DNA of 64,000 bases from Arthrobacter sp. ok362 (GTDB taxonomy: Bacteria; Actinomycetota; Actinomycetes; Actinomycetales; Micrococcaceae). Location of the stretch: positions 176,822-240,821 of the forward strand of contig NZ_FNGC01000001.1 of the NCBI RefSeq assembly GCF_900102785.1. Reading direction: 5' to 3'. A program made the translations under genes and the position numbers. The number at the start of each line of letters is the position of its first letter. The stretch's first letter is position 1. The notes beneath the pieces are model-generated. The model had not been told where the DNA came from. It searched no databases and saw only the letters and a list, made by a program, of their open reading frames with translations. This document shows, piece by piece, positions 1 through 7,553 of the stretch.

Positions 1-220
1 GGGCATGTCCATTGCAGCCATGAAAACCGGCTGGACATGTCCCACTGCGCAGGCCAACACTGGGCATATTGGTGTTATGTCCATTCCTCGGACCAGCACT
101 GAGCATGTCCCTTGCAGGGCTGGATGGCCGCTGGACATGTCCCTCGGCGCGGGCCAGGGATGGGCATGTTGGGTTATGTCCATTTCTTGTGGCCAACACC
201 GGGCATGTCCCTCGGCAGCC
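1..220. repeat. 100-bp-period tandem repeat rich in CATGTCC palindromes
   Basis: Two full copies and one partial copy of a unit of almost exactly 100 bp start at 1, 101 and 201. Each copy opens with GRGCATGTCC and carries a perfect 10-bp palindrome GGACATGTCC (33-42, 133-142). Each also has a TTATGTCCATT element near position 75 of the unit. The array is cut by the window edge, so more copies may lie upstream. No coding function is visible. It looks like an intergenic palindromic repeat or a multi-site protein-binding region. Bases 221-362, before the tRNA, hold nothing else recognised. Confidence 0.8.
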
Positions 221-362
221 AGCGAGCCCACGAGCCCCTACCAGCCTGCCGCCCTGCCGTCCGGCCGCACCGGCCCGCGGCCCCTCTCGCGGCGCTGAGT
301 CGCACGAGCATCAACCTTCGTGGCAGAATTGGTTCTCGTGCCACAGGTCAAGCCCGGCACGG

Positions 363-434
363 TCCGCTCTGGTGTAATGGCAGCACCCCGGCCTTTGGAG
401 CCGTGGAGTATAGGTTCGAGTCCTATGGGCGGAA
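363..434 (+). tRNA. tRNA-Gln (anticodon TTG)
   Basis: The acceptor arm TCCGCTC (363-369) pairs with GGGCGGA (427-433), with one G-U pair. The anticodon loop CTTTGGA gives anticodon TTG, which reads CAA. The T arm ATAGG-TTCGAGT-CCTAT is perfect. The outermost anticodon-stem pair is a C-T mismatch. CCA is not encoded. The gene lies 42 bp upstream of glmU on the same strand. Confidence 0.93.
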
Positions 435-476
435 CTGGCGAGACACACTGCGCAACCAAGCAAGGAGAGCCAATAC

Positions 477-1982
477 GTGAACCCCGAGAACACTGGCCCA
501 GCCGCCGTGATTGTCCTAGCTGCAGGGGCCGGTACCCGGATGAAGTCCCGTACCCCAAAAATTCTCCATGAGATCGGCGGCCGCTCCCTGGTCGGCCACG
601 CGCTCCAGGCGGCCCGCAGTATCCACCCCCGCGAGCTGGCCCTCGTGGTCCGGCATGAACGCGACCTCGTGGCCGCCCACGTCACCGCCCTCGATCCGCA
701 AGCCCTGATCGTTGACCAGGATGATGTGCCCGGCACCGGCCGCGCGGTCGAAGCCGCACTGGAAGCCCTCGACGCCGAAGGTCCGCTGAGCGGAACAGTC
801 GTTGTCACCTATGGCGACGTCCCCCTGCTCACCGGCGGGCTCCTCGCCGAGCTCGTCGCCACTCACGAGGCCGAGGGCAACGCCGTCACTGTCCTCACCG
901 CCGTGCTCGGCGACGCTGCCGGCTACGGCCGCATCCTCCGGGCAGACGACGGAACTGTCACGGGAATCCGCGAGCACAAGGACGCCACCAGCACCGAACG
1001 CGAAATCCGTGAGGTCAACTCCGGCATCTACGCTTTCGACGCCGCCGTGCTGCGCGACGCGCTGGTCCACGTCACCACGGACAACGCCCAGGGCGAAAAG
1101 TACCTCACGGATGTCCTCGCCCTGGCCCGCGCCGCGGGCGGGCGCGTCGCGGCCGTCATCACCGAAGACCGCTGGCAGGTGGAGGGCGCCAACGATCGCG
1201 TCCAGCTCTCGGCGCTCGGAGCCGAACATAACCGCCGCATCGTCGAAGCATGGATGCGCGCCGGCGTGACCGTCGTGGATCCCGCCACCACGTGGATCGA
1301 CGCCACGGTGACGCTCGACGAGGACGTCCGCCTCCTGCCCAACACGCAGCTGTACGGTGCCACCACGGTGGCGCGCGACGCCGTCGTCGGTCCTGACACC
1401 ACGCTGACCGACGTCACGGTGGGGGCGGGCGCGAAGGTGATCCGCACCCACGGCTCCGGCTCCACGATCGGTCCGCGCGCCAGCGTGGGCCCCTTCACCT
1501 ACCTGCGCCCCGGCACCGTTCTGGGCGAGACCGGCAAGATCGGCGCGTTCTACGAAACCAAGAACGTCACGATCGGCCGCGGCTCCAAGCTGTCCCACCT
1601 CGGCTACGCCGGGGACGCGGAAATCGGCGAGGACACCAACATCGGCTGCGGCAACATCACGGCCAACTACGACGGCGAAAAGAAGCACCGCACGGTGATC
1701 GGATCGGGTGTGCGCACCGGTTCCAATACGGTGTTCGTCGCTCCCGTCCGCGTGGGCGACGGCGCCTACAGCGGTGCCGGCGCGATCATCCGCCAGGACG
1801 TCCCTGCCGGCGCCCTCGCCGTCTCCCTGGCCAAGCAGCGGAACTCCGATGGCTGGGTAGCGACCAACCGCCCCGGTTCCGTCTCCGCCGCCCTGGCCGA
1901 GTCCGCCCTGGCCGAGTCCACCAGCGGCGCGGGCCTCGCCCCAACATCCTCCACTACTCCGGCACCGACAGAAGAGGGCTAG
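477..1982 (+). CDS. glmU: Bifunctional UDP-GlcNAc pyrophosphorylase / glucosamine-1-phosphate acetyltransferase
   Basis: GlmU acetylates glucosamine-1-phosphate and uridylylates the product to UDP-GlcNAc, the precursor of peptidoglycan and other envelope glycans; it is cytosolic. The nucleotidyltransferase signature LAAGAGTRMKS is at residues 14-24 and a GDVP motif is near 114. A left-handed beta-helix acyltransferase domain follows, with GNITANYDG near 392-400. The start is GTG at 477, 7 bp after AAGGAGAG. At 501 aa it is slightly long for the family because of a low-complexity tail from about residue 460. That tail contains a 15-bp duplication encoding ALAES twice (1891-1920). prs follows after 5 bp, probably in one operon. 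Confidence 0.97.
   Translation: MNPENTGPAAVIVLAAGAGTRMKSRTPKILHEIGGRSLVGHALQAARSIHPRELALVVRHERDLVAAHVTALDPQALIVDQDDVPGTGRAVEAALEALDAEGPLSGTVVVTYGDVPLLTGGLLAELVATHEAEGNAVTVLTAVLGDAAGYGRILRADDGTVTGIREHKDATSTEREIREVNSGIYAFDAAVLRDALVHVTTDNAQGEKYLTDVLALARAAGGRVAAVITEDRWQVEGANDRVQLSALGAEHNRRIVEAWMRAGVTVVDPATTWIDATVTLDEDVRLLPNTQLYGATTVARDAVVGPDTTLTDVTVGAGAKVIRTHGSGSTIGPRASVGPFTYLRPGTVLGETGKIGAFYETKNVTIGRGSKLSHLGYAGDAEIGEDTNIGCGNITANYDGEKKHRTVIGSGVRTGSNTVFVAPVRVGDGAYSGAGAIIRQDVPAGALAVSLAKQRNSDGWVATNRPGSVSAALAESALAESTSGAGLAPTSSTTPAPTEEG
1891..1920 (+). repeat. 15-bp tandem duplication in the glmU tail
   Basis: CCCTGGCCGAGTCC followed by G or A occurs twice in tandem and encodes ALAES-ALAES. The two units differ at one base. 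It lies in the disordered, family-variable C-terminus and is in frame. Confidence 0.85.
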
Positions 1983-1987
1983 CAATC

Positions 1988-2968
1988 ATGAGCGAAATTA
2001 CGGCACACGGCGAGAAGAAGCTGGTGCTGGCCGCGGGGCGTGCGCACCCTGAACTGGCCAAGGAGATCGCCAAGGAGCTGGGCACCGAACTGCTGCCCCT
2101 GGACGCCTACGACTTCGCCAACGGCGAGATCTACGTGCGGGCCGGCGAGAGCGTCCGAGGCACAGACGCCTTCGTGATCCAGGCCCACCCGGCCCCGTTG
2201 AACAACTGGCTCATGGAACAGCTGATCATGATCGATTCGCTCAAGCGGGCCTCCGCCAAGCGCATCACCGTCGTGTCCCCGTTCTACCCCTACGCCCGCC
2301 AGGACAAGAAGGGCCGCGGGCGCGAGCCGATCTCGGCACGCCTCGTCGCCGATCTGTACAAGACCGCCGGCGCCGACCGCATCATGAGCGTGGATCTGCA
2401 CACTTCCCAGATCCAGGGTTTCTTCGACGGCCCCGTGGACCACCTCATGGCCATCCCGCTCCTGGCTGACTACATCCGCACCCGGGTCGGCTCGGACAAG
2501 GTCACGGTCGTCTCGCCGGACACCGGCCGCGTCCGCGTCGCCGAGCAGTGGGCCGAGCGCCTCGGCGGCGCGCCGCTGGCCTTCGTGCACAAGAGCCGGG
2601 ACCTCACCGTGCCCAACCAGGCCGTCTCCAAGACGGTCGTCGGCCAGATCGAAGGCCGCACCTGCGTCCTGATCGACGACATGATCGATACCGGCGGAAC
2701 CATCTCCGGCGCCGTCCAGGTGCTCAAGAACGCCGGCGCCAAGGATGTCATCATCGCTGCGACCCACGCGGTGTTCTCCGATCCGGCAGCCCGCCGGCTG
2801 TCCGAGTCCGGCGCCCGCGAGGTAGTGGTCACCAACACCCTGCCGATCACCCCGGACAAGCGCTTCCCGCAGCTAACCGTGCTCTCCATCGCACCGCTGA
2901 TCGCCCGCGCCATCCGTGAAGTGTTCGACGACGGCTCCGTCACCAGCCTGTTCGACGGCCAGGCCTGA
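1988..2968 (+). CDS. prs: Ribose-phosphate pyrophosphokinase (PRPP synthetase)
   Basis: Transfers pyrophosphate from ATP to ribose-5-phosphate, giving PRPP for purine, pyrimidine, His, Trp and NAD synthesis in the cytosol. The 326-aa protein has the usual family length. The early FANGEIYVR motif is near residue 44. The PRPP-binding loop VLIDDMIDTGGT is near 228-239, and the catalytic-region motif LHTSQIQGFF is also present. The ATG at 1988 is preceded by AAGAGGGC inside the end of glmU, and the 5-bp gap indicates one transcript. A hairpin with a 10-bp stem follows the stop. Confidence 0.97.
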   Translation: MSEITAHGEKKLVLAAGRAHPELAKEIAKELGTELLPLDAYDFANGEIYVRAGESVRGTDAFVIQAHPAPLNNWLMEQLIMIDSLKRASAKRITVVSPFYPYARQDKKGRGREPISARLVADLYKTAGADRIMSVDLHTSQIQGFFDGPVDHLMAIPLLADYIRTRVGSDKVTVVSPDTGRVRVAEQWAERLGGAPLAFVHKSRDLTVPNQAVSKTVVGQIEGRTCVLIDDMIDTGGTISGAVQVLKNAGAKDVIIAATHAVFSDPAARRLSESGAREVVVTNTLPITPDKRFPQLTVLSIAPLIARAIREVFDDGSVTSLFDGQA

Positions 2969-2993
2969 GCCCTGCCTCAGCCGGTCGGTGGCC

Positions 2994-3016
2994 GGCCCGG
3001 TTTTAGAAACCGGGCC
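2994..3016 (+). terminator. Terminator-like hairpin after prs
   Basis: A perfect 10-bp stem GGCCCGGTTT / AAACCGGGCC has a 3-base loop, TAG, and sits 26 bp after the prs stop. No clear T-tract follows, which is common in high-GC actinobacteria. Confidence 0.7.
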
Positions 3017-3025
3017 CGCCGCTGG

Positions 3026-3238
3026 TAACCTTGTACCGAAACCTTGGCGAGGGAGAGCACCGGTAGGCCGTATTGATGGAAATTAATCGGCAAACCGGAC
3101 TGCTGGTCTCCGTTATCGACTGGGTCTGAATCTCCTTCTGAAGGTCAGCTGCACGGCAGCCCGGCGTTGAAGGTCGCAAACAGACCTCCGCCCTTGCTGA
3201 ACACCGTTTACACAGCTTGAATCCACTAGGAGATATCC
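3026..3238 (+). promoter_or_regulatory. Long, possibly structured leader of rplY
   Basis: About 210 bp between the prs hairpin and rplY contain no gene. A TAACCT element (3026-3031) could be a -10 box. Beyond it lie purine-rich segments and small inverted repeats, for example AGGTC/GACCT near 3170-3186. The usual ribosome-binding site AGGAGA (3228-3233) is 5 bp before the ATG. Autoregulation by L25 is only a guess; the sequence shows the long leader and nothing decisive. Confidence 0.3.
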
Positions 3239-3853
3239 ATGTCTGAGCAGAAGCTCGCAGCAGAAGTACGCACCGAATTCGGCAAGGGCTTCGCCCGCCG
3301 CGCCCGCATGGCCAACCTGATCCCGGCTGTCATCTACGGCCACGGCGCCGAGCCGATCCACATCACCCTGCCGGCCAAGGCCACCACCCTGGCAGTACGC
3401 ACCGCCAACGCCCTGCTGACCCTGGACATCAACGGCGAGCAGCACCTGGCCCTCGTCAAAGACATCCAGCGCAACCCGATCAAGCAGATCATCGAGCACC
3501 TCGACCTGCTGACCGTCCGCACCGGCGAGAAGGTCACCGTTGACGTCCCCGTTCACCTGACCGGCGAACTGGCTCCGGGCAACGTCCACAACCTCGAAAT
3601 GACTGTCGTTTCCGTCGAGGCCGAGGCGACCCACCTGCCGACCGCCATCGAGGTCAGCATCGAAGGCCGCGGCGCCGGCGAGCACATCCACGCTTCCGAT
3701 CTCGTCCTGCCGAAGGGCTCCACCCTGCTGGCCGACCCCGAAGCACTCGTTGTCAACATCTCCGAGGCCATCGAAATCCCCGAAGAGGGCGAAGAAGTCG
3801 CAGAGGCTGCCCCGGCAGCCGAAGCGGCAACCGAAGAAGCAGCAGCCGAGTAA
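3239..3853 (+). CDS. rplY: Large ribosomal subunit protein bL25 (general stress protein Ctc type)
   Basis: Binds 5S rRNA in the large ribosomal subunit. At 204 aa this is the long, two-domain (Ctc/TL5) form. An N-terminal L25 domain (about residues 1-95; EVRTEFGKGFARRAR early, then VIYGHG) is followed by a beta-rich TL5 domain (about 100-185). The acidic, Ala/Glu-rich tail EEGEEVAEAAPAAEAATEE is typical of actinobacterial homologues. The start is ATG at 3239 after AGGAGA. A GC-rich hairpin follows the stop. Confidence 0.95.
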   Translation: MSEQKLAAEVRTEFGKGFARRARMANLIPAVIYGHGAEPIHITLPAKATTLAVRTANALLTLDINGEQHLALVKDIQRNPIKQIIEHLDLLTVRTGEKVTVDVPVHLTGELAPGNVHNLEMTVVSVEAEATHLPTAIEVSIEGRGAGEHIHASDLVLPKGSTLLADPEALVVNISEAIEIPEEGEEVAEAAPAAEAATEEAAAE

Positions 3854-3872
3854 TTCCGGCGGTTTCAGCGGT

Positions 3873-3897
3873 GGCCGGGTCCCTCAGGGGCCCGGCC
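3873..3897 (+). terminator. Hairpin after rplY
   Basis: An 11-bp stem GGCCGGGTCCC / GGGGCCCGGCC, with one G-U pair and loop TCA, lies 19 bp past the rplY stop. It may end or attenuate the rplY transcript before pth. Confidence 0.6.
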
Positions 3898-3996
3898 GCC
3901 GTCGTCTCCGGTGCTGTGCGCCCGGAGCCGGCTTCCCTGCCTGACACGTCCCGCCTGACCGTCCCACCCTGCCGCGTCCCACCGAAGGACTGATCC

Positions 3997-4584
3997 ATGA
4001 CCGACACCTGGCTGATCGTAGGCCTTGGCAACCCCGGACCCGAGTACAGCCACAACCGGCACAATGTCGGCCAAATGGTCCTGGACGAACTCGGCTCGCG
4101 CGTCGGCGGCGGCTTCAAGTCGCACAAGTCGCGCGCCCAGGTCCTGGAAGGGCGTCTGGGCATCGGCGGGCCCCGGATTGTGCTGGCCAAGCCGCTGTCC
4201 TACATGAACGTCTCCGGTGGCCCCGTCTCGGCCCTGGCCCAGTTCTACGGCATCGATCCCGCGCACGTCATTGCCGTCCACGACGAGATCGACATCCCCT
4301 TCGACACCGTACGGCTCAAGATCGGCGGTGGCGAAGGCGGCCACAACGGACTCAGGGACATCTCCAAGGCCCTGGCCACCAAGGACTACCTGCGCGTGCG
4401 GGTGGGCGTCGGGCGTCCGCCCGGCCGTATGGAGACTGCGGACTTCGTCCTGCGCGATTTTTCCGCCCCGGAGAAGAAGGAACTGCCTTTCCTCATCGAC
4501 TCAGCGGCCGACGCCGTCGAAGTCCTGGTCCGGGACGGTCTGCTCGCCGCCCAACAGAAGTTCCACCCGGCCAAGGCCACCTAA
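3997..4584 (+). CDS. pth: Peptidyl-tRNA hydrolase
   Basis: Releases tRNA from peptidyl-tRNAs that drop off ribosomes; cytosolic and usually essential. The 195-aa length fits the family. The opening LIVGLGNPGPEYSHNRHNVG carries Asn12 and the catalytic His22. SYMNVSG and HDEIDIPF supply the other conserved active-site residues. The GEGGHNGLRDI segment is also conserved. The ATG at 3997 follows GAAGGA. rplY-pth adjacency is common in actinobacteria. Confidence 0.96.
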   Translation: MTDTWLIVGLGNPGPEYSHNRHNVGQMVLDELGSRVGGGFKSHKSRAQVLEGRLGIGGPRIVLAKPLSYMNVSGGPVSALAQFYGIDPAHVIAVHDEIDIPFDTVRLKIGGGEGGHNGLRDISKALATKDYLRVRVGVGRPPGRMETADFVLRDFSAPEKKELPFLIDSAADAVEVLVRDGLLAAQQKFHPAKAT

Positions 4585-4720
4585 ACGCGACACGAACTTA
4601 ACGCAACCAAAAAGCGCCCCCAACGTTGCCGTCCCGGCTCCGCGGCAGGCGCCGGGCGGTTTAGTTGCATGCGCATTACGTGTTTCCTTTCCAAGCTTTC
4701 TGCATTCCAGCTATGATCTG

Positions 4721-4766
4721 TCTACTCTCACGTCGGGGGATAGGGATACGCTACTTCTAAGTGGGC
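4721..4766 (+). promoter_or_regulatory. CTACT-type motif pair upstream of the first LAL regulator
   Basis: TCTACTCTCACG (4721-4732) and ACGCTACTTCTAAGTGGGC (4748-4766) lie 43-88 bp before the regulator start. The ACGCTACT core recurs exactly at 16176-16183, and related CTACTYG sequences recur before the third regulator and before the polysaccharide operon. Proposed as an operator or promoter element on the basis of recurrence only. Confidence 0.4.
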
Positions 4767-4808
4767 AGTCTGGGGTTGCTGTCTGCAAAGCGGTACGAAG
4801 GAAACTAC

Positions 4809-7553
4809 ATGTCGAGGGATTCGCTGGGCTGGGGAAATGTTTCCACTACATTGGCACCCGCCGAAGAAGAACATGCTGCCGGTCCGGTCGCGAGGCACGG
4901 CTGGTCCGGTTTGGCGCGGCACGGTGATGCCGAGCGTGTCCGGAAGGAACTGCTGGCGCAGGACCGGATGGGCGTTGTCATCACGGGTGACCGCGGTGTA
5001 GGCAAGACGCTTGTAGGCCGGACTGCCCTCGCGGGATTTGGCCCCGAGGTGTACACCATCCAGCTCCGCAGCACGGGGCCGGGTTCGGCAACCCCGTACG
5101 GTTGCCTCGCCTTCACCCTCGCGCGGCTCCCGCAGAGTTCCCTGGGCTCGCCGACCGCCATCCTGCACGGTATTACCTCGCTGATCCGCGACGACGCCGC
5201 CGGCCGCCAGTGCGTGATCCTGCTCGACAACGCCGGGTCCCTCGACGAACTCAGTACCGGGGTCCTGCTGAACCTCCTGCAGACCCGGACCGCCCGGCTG
5301 ATCGCAACGGCCCAGCGCACAACTGACCTTCCGCCGGACTTTTACTGGCTCATCACCTCGGGCCAGCTTGCCGAGGTCCGGCTCGCCAACCTGACCGAAC
5401 TCGAAACGCTGGAGGTTCTGCAGTCAGCCTTGGGCCATCGGGTCTCGACCGCCCTGGCAAGCCAGCTGCACCAGTTGGTCGGCGGCAGCCCCACGCTCCT
5501 GCAGGCTGTCGTCTCTGAGCAAATCGAACGCGGAAACCTCGTCTTGTCCGGATCTGTGTGGACACTCGTCGATGAGGTGGTGCTGGATGGCCGGACGGCG
5601 CTGGAGGATATTGTCCGGGCCAGGTATGCCAGGGAAACGCCCGAGGCCCGGGAGGTCATCGACGTCCTCTCATGCGCCCGGACGCTGCCCCTGTCCCGGC
5701 TCGCCAGGATGTACAGCCCCGGTGTTATCGCGGACATGGAAGAAGCCGGCCAGATCGTCGTTGAACGCACGGACCGGCACCTCGTCACGCTGGGCGACCG
5801 CTACCTCGGCGACATTGTCCGCAACTGGCTTAGCGTGGAGCGCCGGCTGGAACTCCGGGACAAGGTCCCCGGGCACCAGGAACATGAGTTGGACGAGCTG
5901 ACAATCGAGGACCTGCTGGCCTACGCGGCGTGGACCCACGACTGCAACGCCCAGCTGGCGCCCGCCCACGCTGTGGCCGCTGCCAGCGCCGCCGTCAAGC
6001 TCTTCGACCCGAAGTTTGCGCTCAAATGCGCCGGCAGCCTGACTCCCTCGGACCCTGAGTGGGCCGAGGGACAGCTCCAGAAATCGGCAGCGTACCTCCA
6101 ACTCGGCCTGCCGCTGCAGGCCATGTCCGCGCTGGACGATGTCTCCGAACGGCATGTCAACGACCTCGCGGCCGAGAAGTTCGCTGAATTCATTGCGGCG
6201 AAAGCTGACTGCATGACTTGGCTGGAGGACCGCTCCGACCAGGTCCCAGAGCTGCTCCGGCAGGCCAGGGTCCGGCTCCAGGACCTGAGCCTGGACGAGC
6301 CCCCCGCTGCCCCGGCGGCACTTTCCCGGGCGGGGCTGTGCCTGGATCTCTGCGAGTTCAGCTACTTCTCCTTCATCGGGGATTTCGAGCCGATCATCGC
6401 GCGGCTCACCACCGCGGCCACCACAAGCGTCCCCGGCGCGGACCCCGTGCACCGGCTCAGGTCGGCCATCATCCTGATGGAGGCCTGGTCCCTGACCGGT
6501 CATGAACTCGATGCCCGCAAACTCATGCGGGAGATTGGCGGACAGTTGGGCGAGTGGTCCAACGTGCCGCGCATCCGTGAAAACTTCGCCTGGCGCTCCT
6601 TCAATGTGCTGCTCGTCTCCGGCCTGTGGCGTCAGGCCATCGACATGCTCAAGGACGCCAGCGGCCGGGCAGGGCACGGGCTGCATTCCGGCAGCGCCGC
6701 AACCGACCTCGCCGTCGGGCTCGCCTACGTTTATGCCGGCCGCGGCTACATGGCACTGGACCCGCTGCTGGCCGCGATCGCCCAGCTGGAGGTCCGGGCC
6801 AGCCTGCAGTCCCTGCGCCAGGCCTACGCCGCCACCGCTTTTGCTTACGCGCAGACCGGCAACTCGGTCCAGGCCACCATCTACCTGGACCGGGCCCGTT
6901 CGGCTGACGGCCCGGCCCGCTTCACTGTCGGCACTTCCACGGAGTTCTGCCTGGACATGGCCTCGCGGTGGCTCGGTGACCCCGAGGCCAAAGACCGGCT
7001 GATACGGTCGGCGGAGGCACATTTCCGGAAGGGCCGCCACACCCTTGCCGGCATCTGCATGCTCGGAGCCACCGTCAACGGAACCGTCAAGGATTTTCAT
7101 TTCATGGAGGAAATCGCCGGGCTGCGGCAGGGGCCGCTTGCCGAGCTCTCCCGAACGGTCGCCGTCGGCAGCCGGAAGAAGGACGCGACGATCATGCTCG
7201 AAGCCGCCGAGCAGGCCGCGGCCCTCGAACTGGACGCTGTCCAGGCCAGGTGCGCGGCACTCGCGTTCGACTTCGCGAAGGGCGCCGGACTGACCGCCAG
7301 CGCCAACGCCGCGTACAGCATGCTCGAGAGCCTCTCGGAATCCGTTCCGGCGCTGCCCGTCATGCCCCGCAATAAGGGCCCGCTGCTGACGGAACGGGAG
7401 CGGCAAATCGCCACCCTTGCCGGGAACGGGGTCTCCAACAAGGACATCGCCCTGGAAGTGGGCATTTCCGTCCGAACTGTGGAGGGCCACCTGTACCAGG
7501 TGTTCACGAAGCTCGGCGTTTCTTCGCGAAGTGATCTGCTTGGACTCATCTAG
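4809..7553 (+). CDS. LuxR-family LAL-type (STAND ATPase) transcriptional regulator 1
   Basis: A 914-aa cytoplasmic regulator. An N-terminal P-loop ATPase has Walker A GDRGVGKT at residues 60-67 and Walker B VILLDNAG near 136-143. A long helical, TPR-like middle follows. A C-terminal LuxR helix-turn-helix spans about 859-913 (LTERERQIATLAGNG, then RTVEGHLYQVFTKLGV). Proteins of this architecture bind DNA in an ATP- and ligand-dependent way; the ligand here is unknown. The ATG at 4809 has GAAGGA 6 bp upstream and is preferred over an earlier in-frame start at 4761 with no such site. It is the first of four tandem paralogues, and its stop overlaps the likely start of the second. Confidence 0.88.
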   Translation: MSRDSLGWGNVSTTLAPAEEEHAAGPVARHGWSGLARHGDAERVRKELLAQDRMGVVITGDRGVGKTLVGRTALAGFGPEVYTIQLRSTGPGSATPYGCLAFTLARLPQSSLGSPTAILHGITSLIRDDAAGRQCVILLDNAGSLDELSTGVLLNLLQTRTARLIATAQRTTDLPPDFYWLITSGQLAEVRLANLTELETLEVLQSALGHRVSTALASQLHQLVGGSPTLLQAVVSEQIERGNLVLSGSVWTLVDEVVLDGRTALEDIVRARYARETPEAREVIDVLSCARTLPLSRLARMYSPGVIADMEEAGQIVVERTDRHLVTLGDRYLGDIVRNWLSVERRLELRDKVPGHQEHELDELTIEDLLAYAAWTHDCNAQLAPAHAVAAASAAVKLFDPKFALKCAGSLTPSDPEWAEGQLQKSAAYLQLGLPLQAMSALDDVSERHVNDLAAEKFAEFIAAKADCMTWLEDRSDQVPELLRQARVRLQDLSLDEPPAAPAALSRAGLCLDLCEFSYFSFIGDFEPIIARLTTAATTSVPGADPVHRLRSAIILMEAWSLTGHELDARKLMREIGGQLGEWSNVPRIRENFAWRSFNVLLVSGLWRQAIDMLKDASGRAGHGLHSGSAATDLAVGLAYVYAGRGYMALDPLLAAIAQLEVRASLQSLRQAYAATAFAYAQTGNSVQATIYLDRARSADGPARFTVGTSTEFCLDMASRWLGDPEAKDRLIRSAEAHFRKGRHTLAGICMLGATVNGTVKDFHFMEEIAGLRQGPLAELSRTVAVGSRKKDATIMLEAAEQAAALELDAVQARCAALAFDFAKGAGLTASANAAYSMLESLSESVPALPVMPRNKGPLLTERERQIATLAGNGVSNKDIALEVGISVRTVEGHLYQVFTKLGVSSRSDLLGLI

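Noticed and set aside
516..1985. Long open frame on the minus strand opposite glmU
   Set aside because: It lies fully antisense to a motif-rich glmU gene and has a low-complexity, shadow-type composition typical of high-GC DNA.
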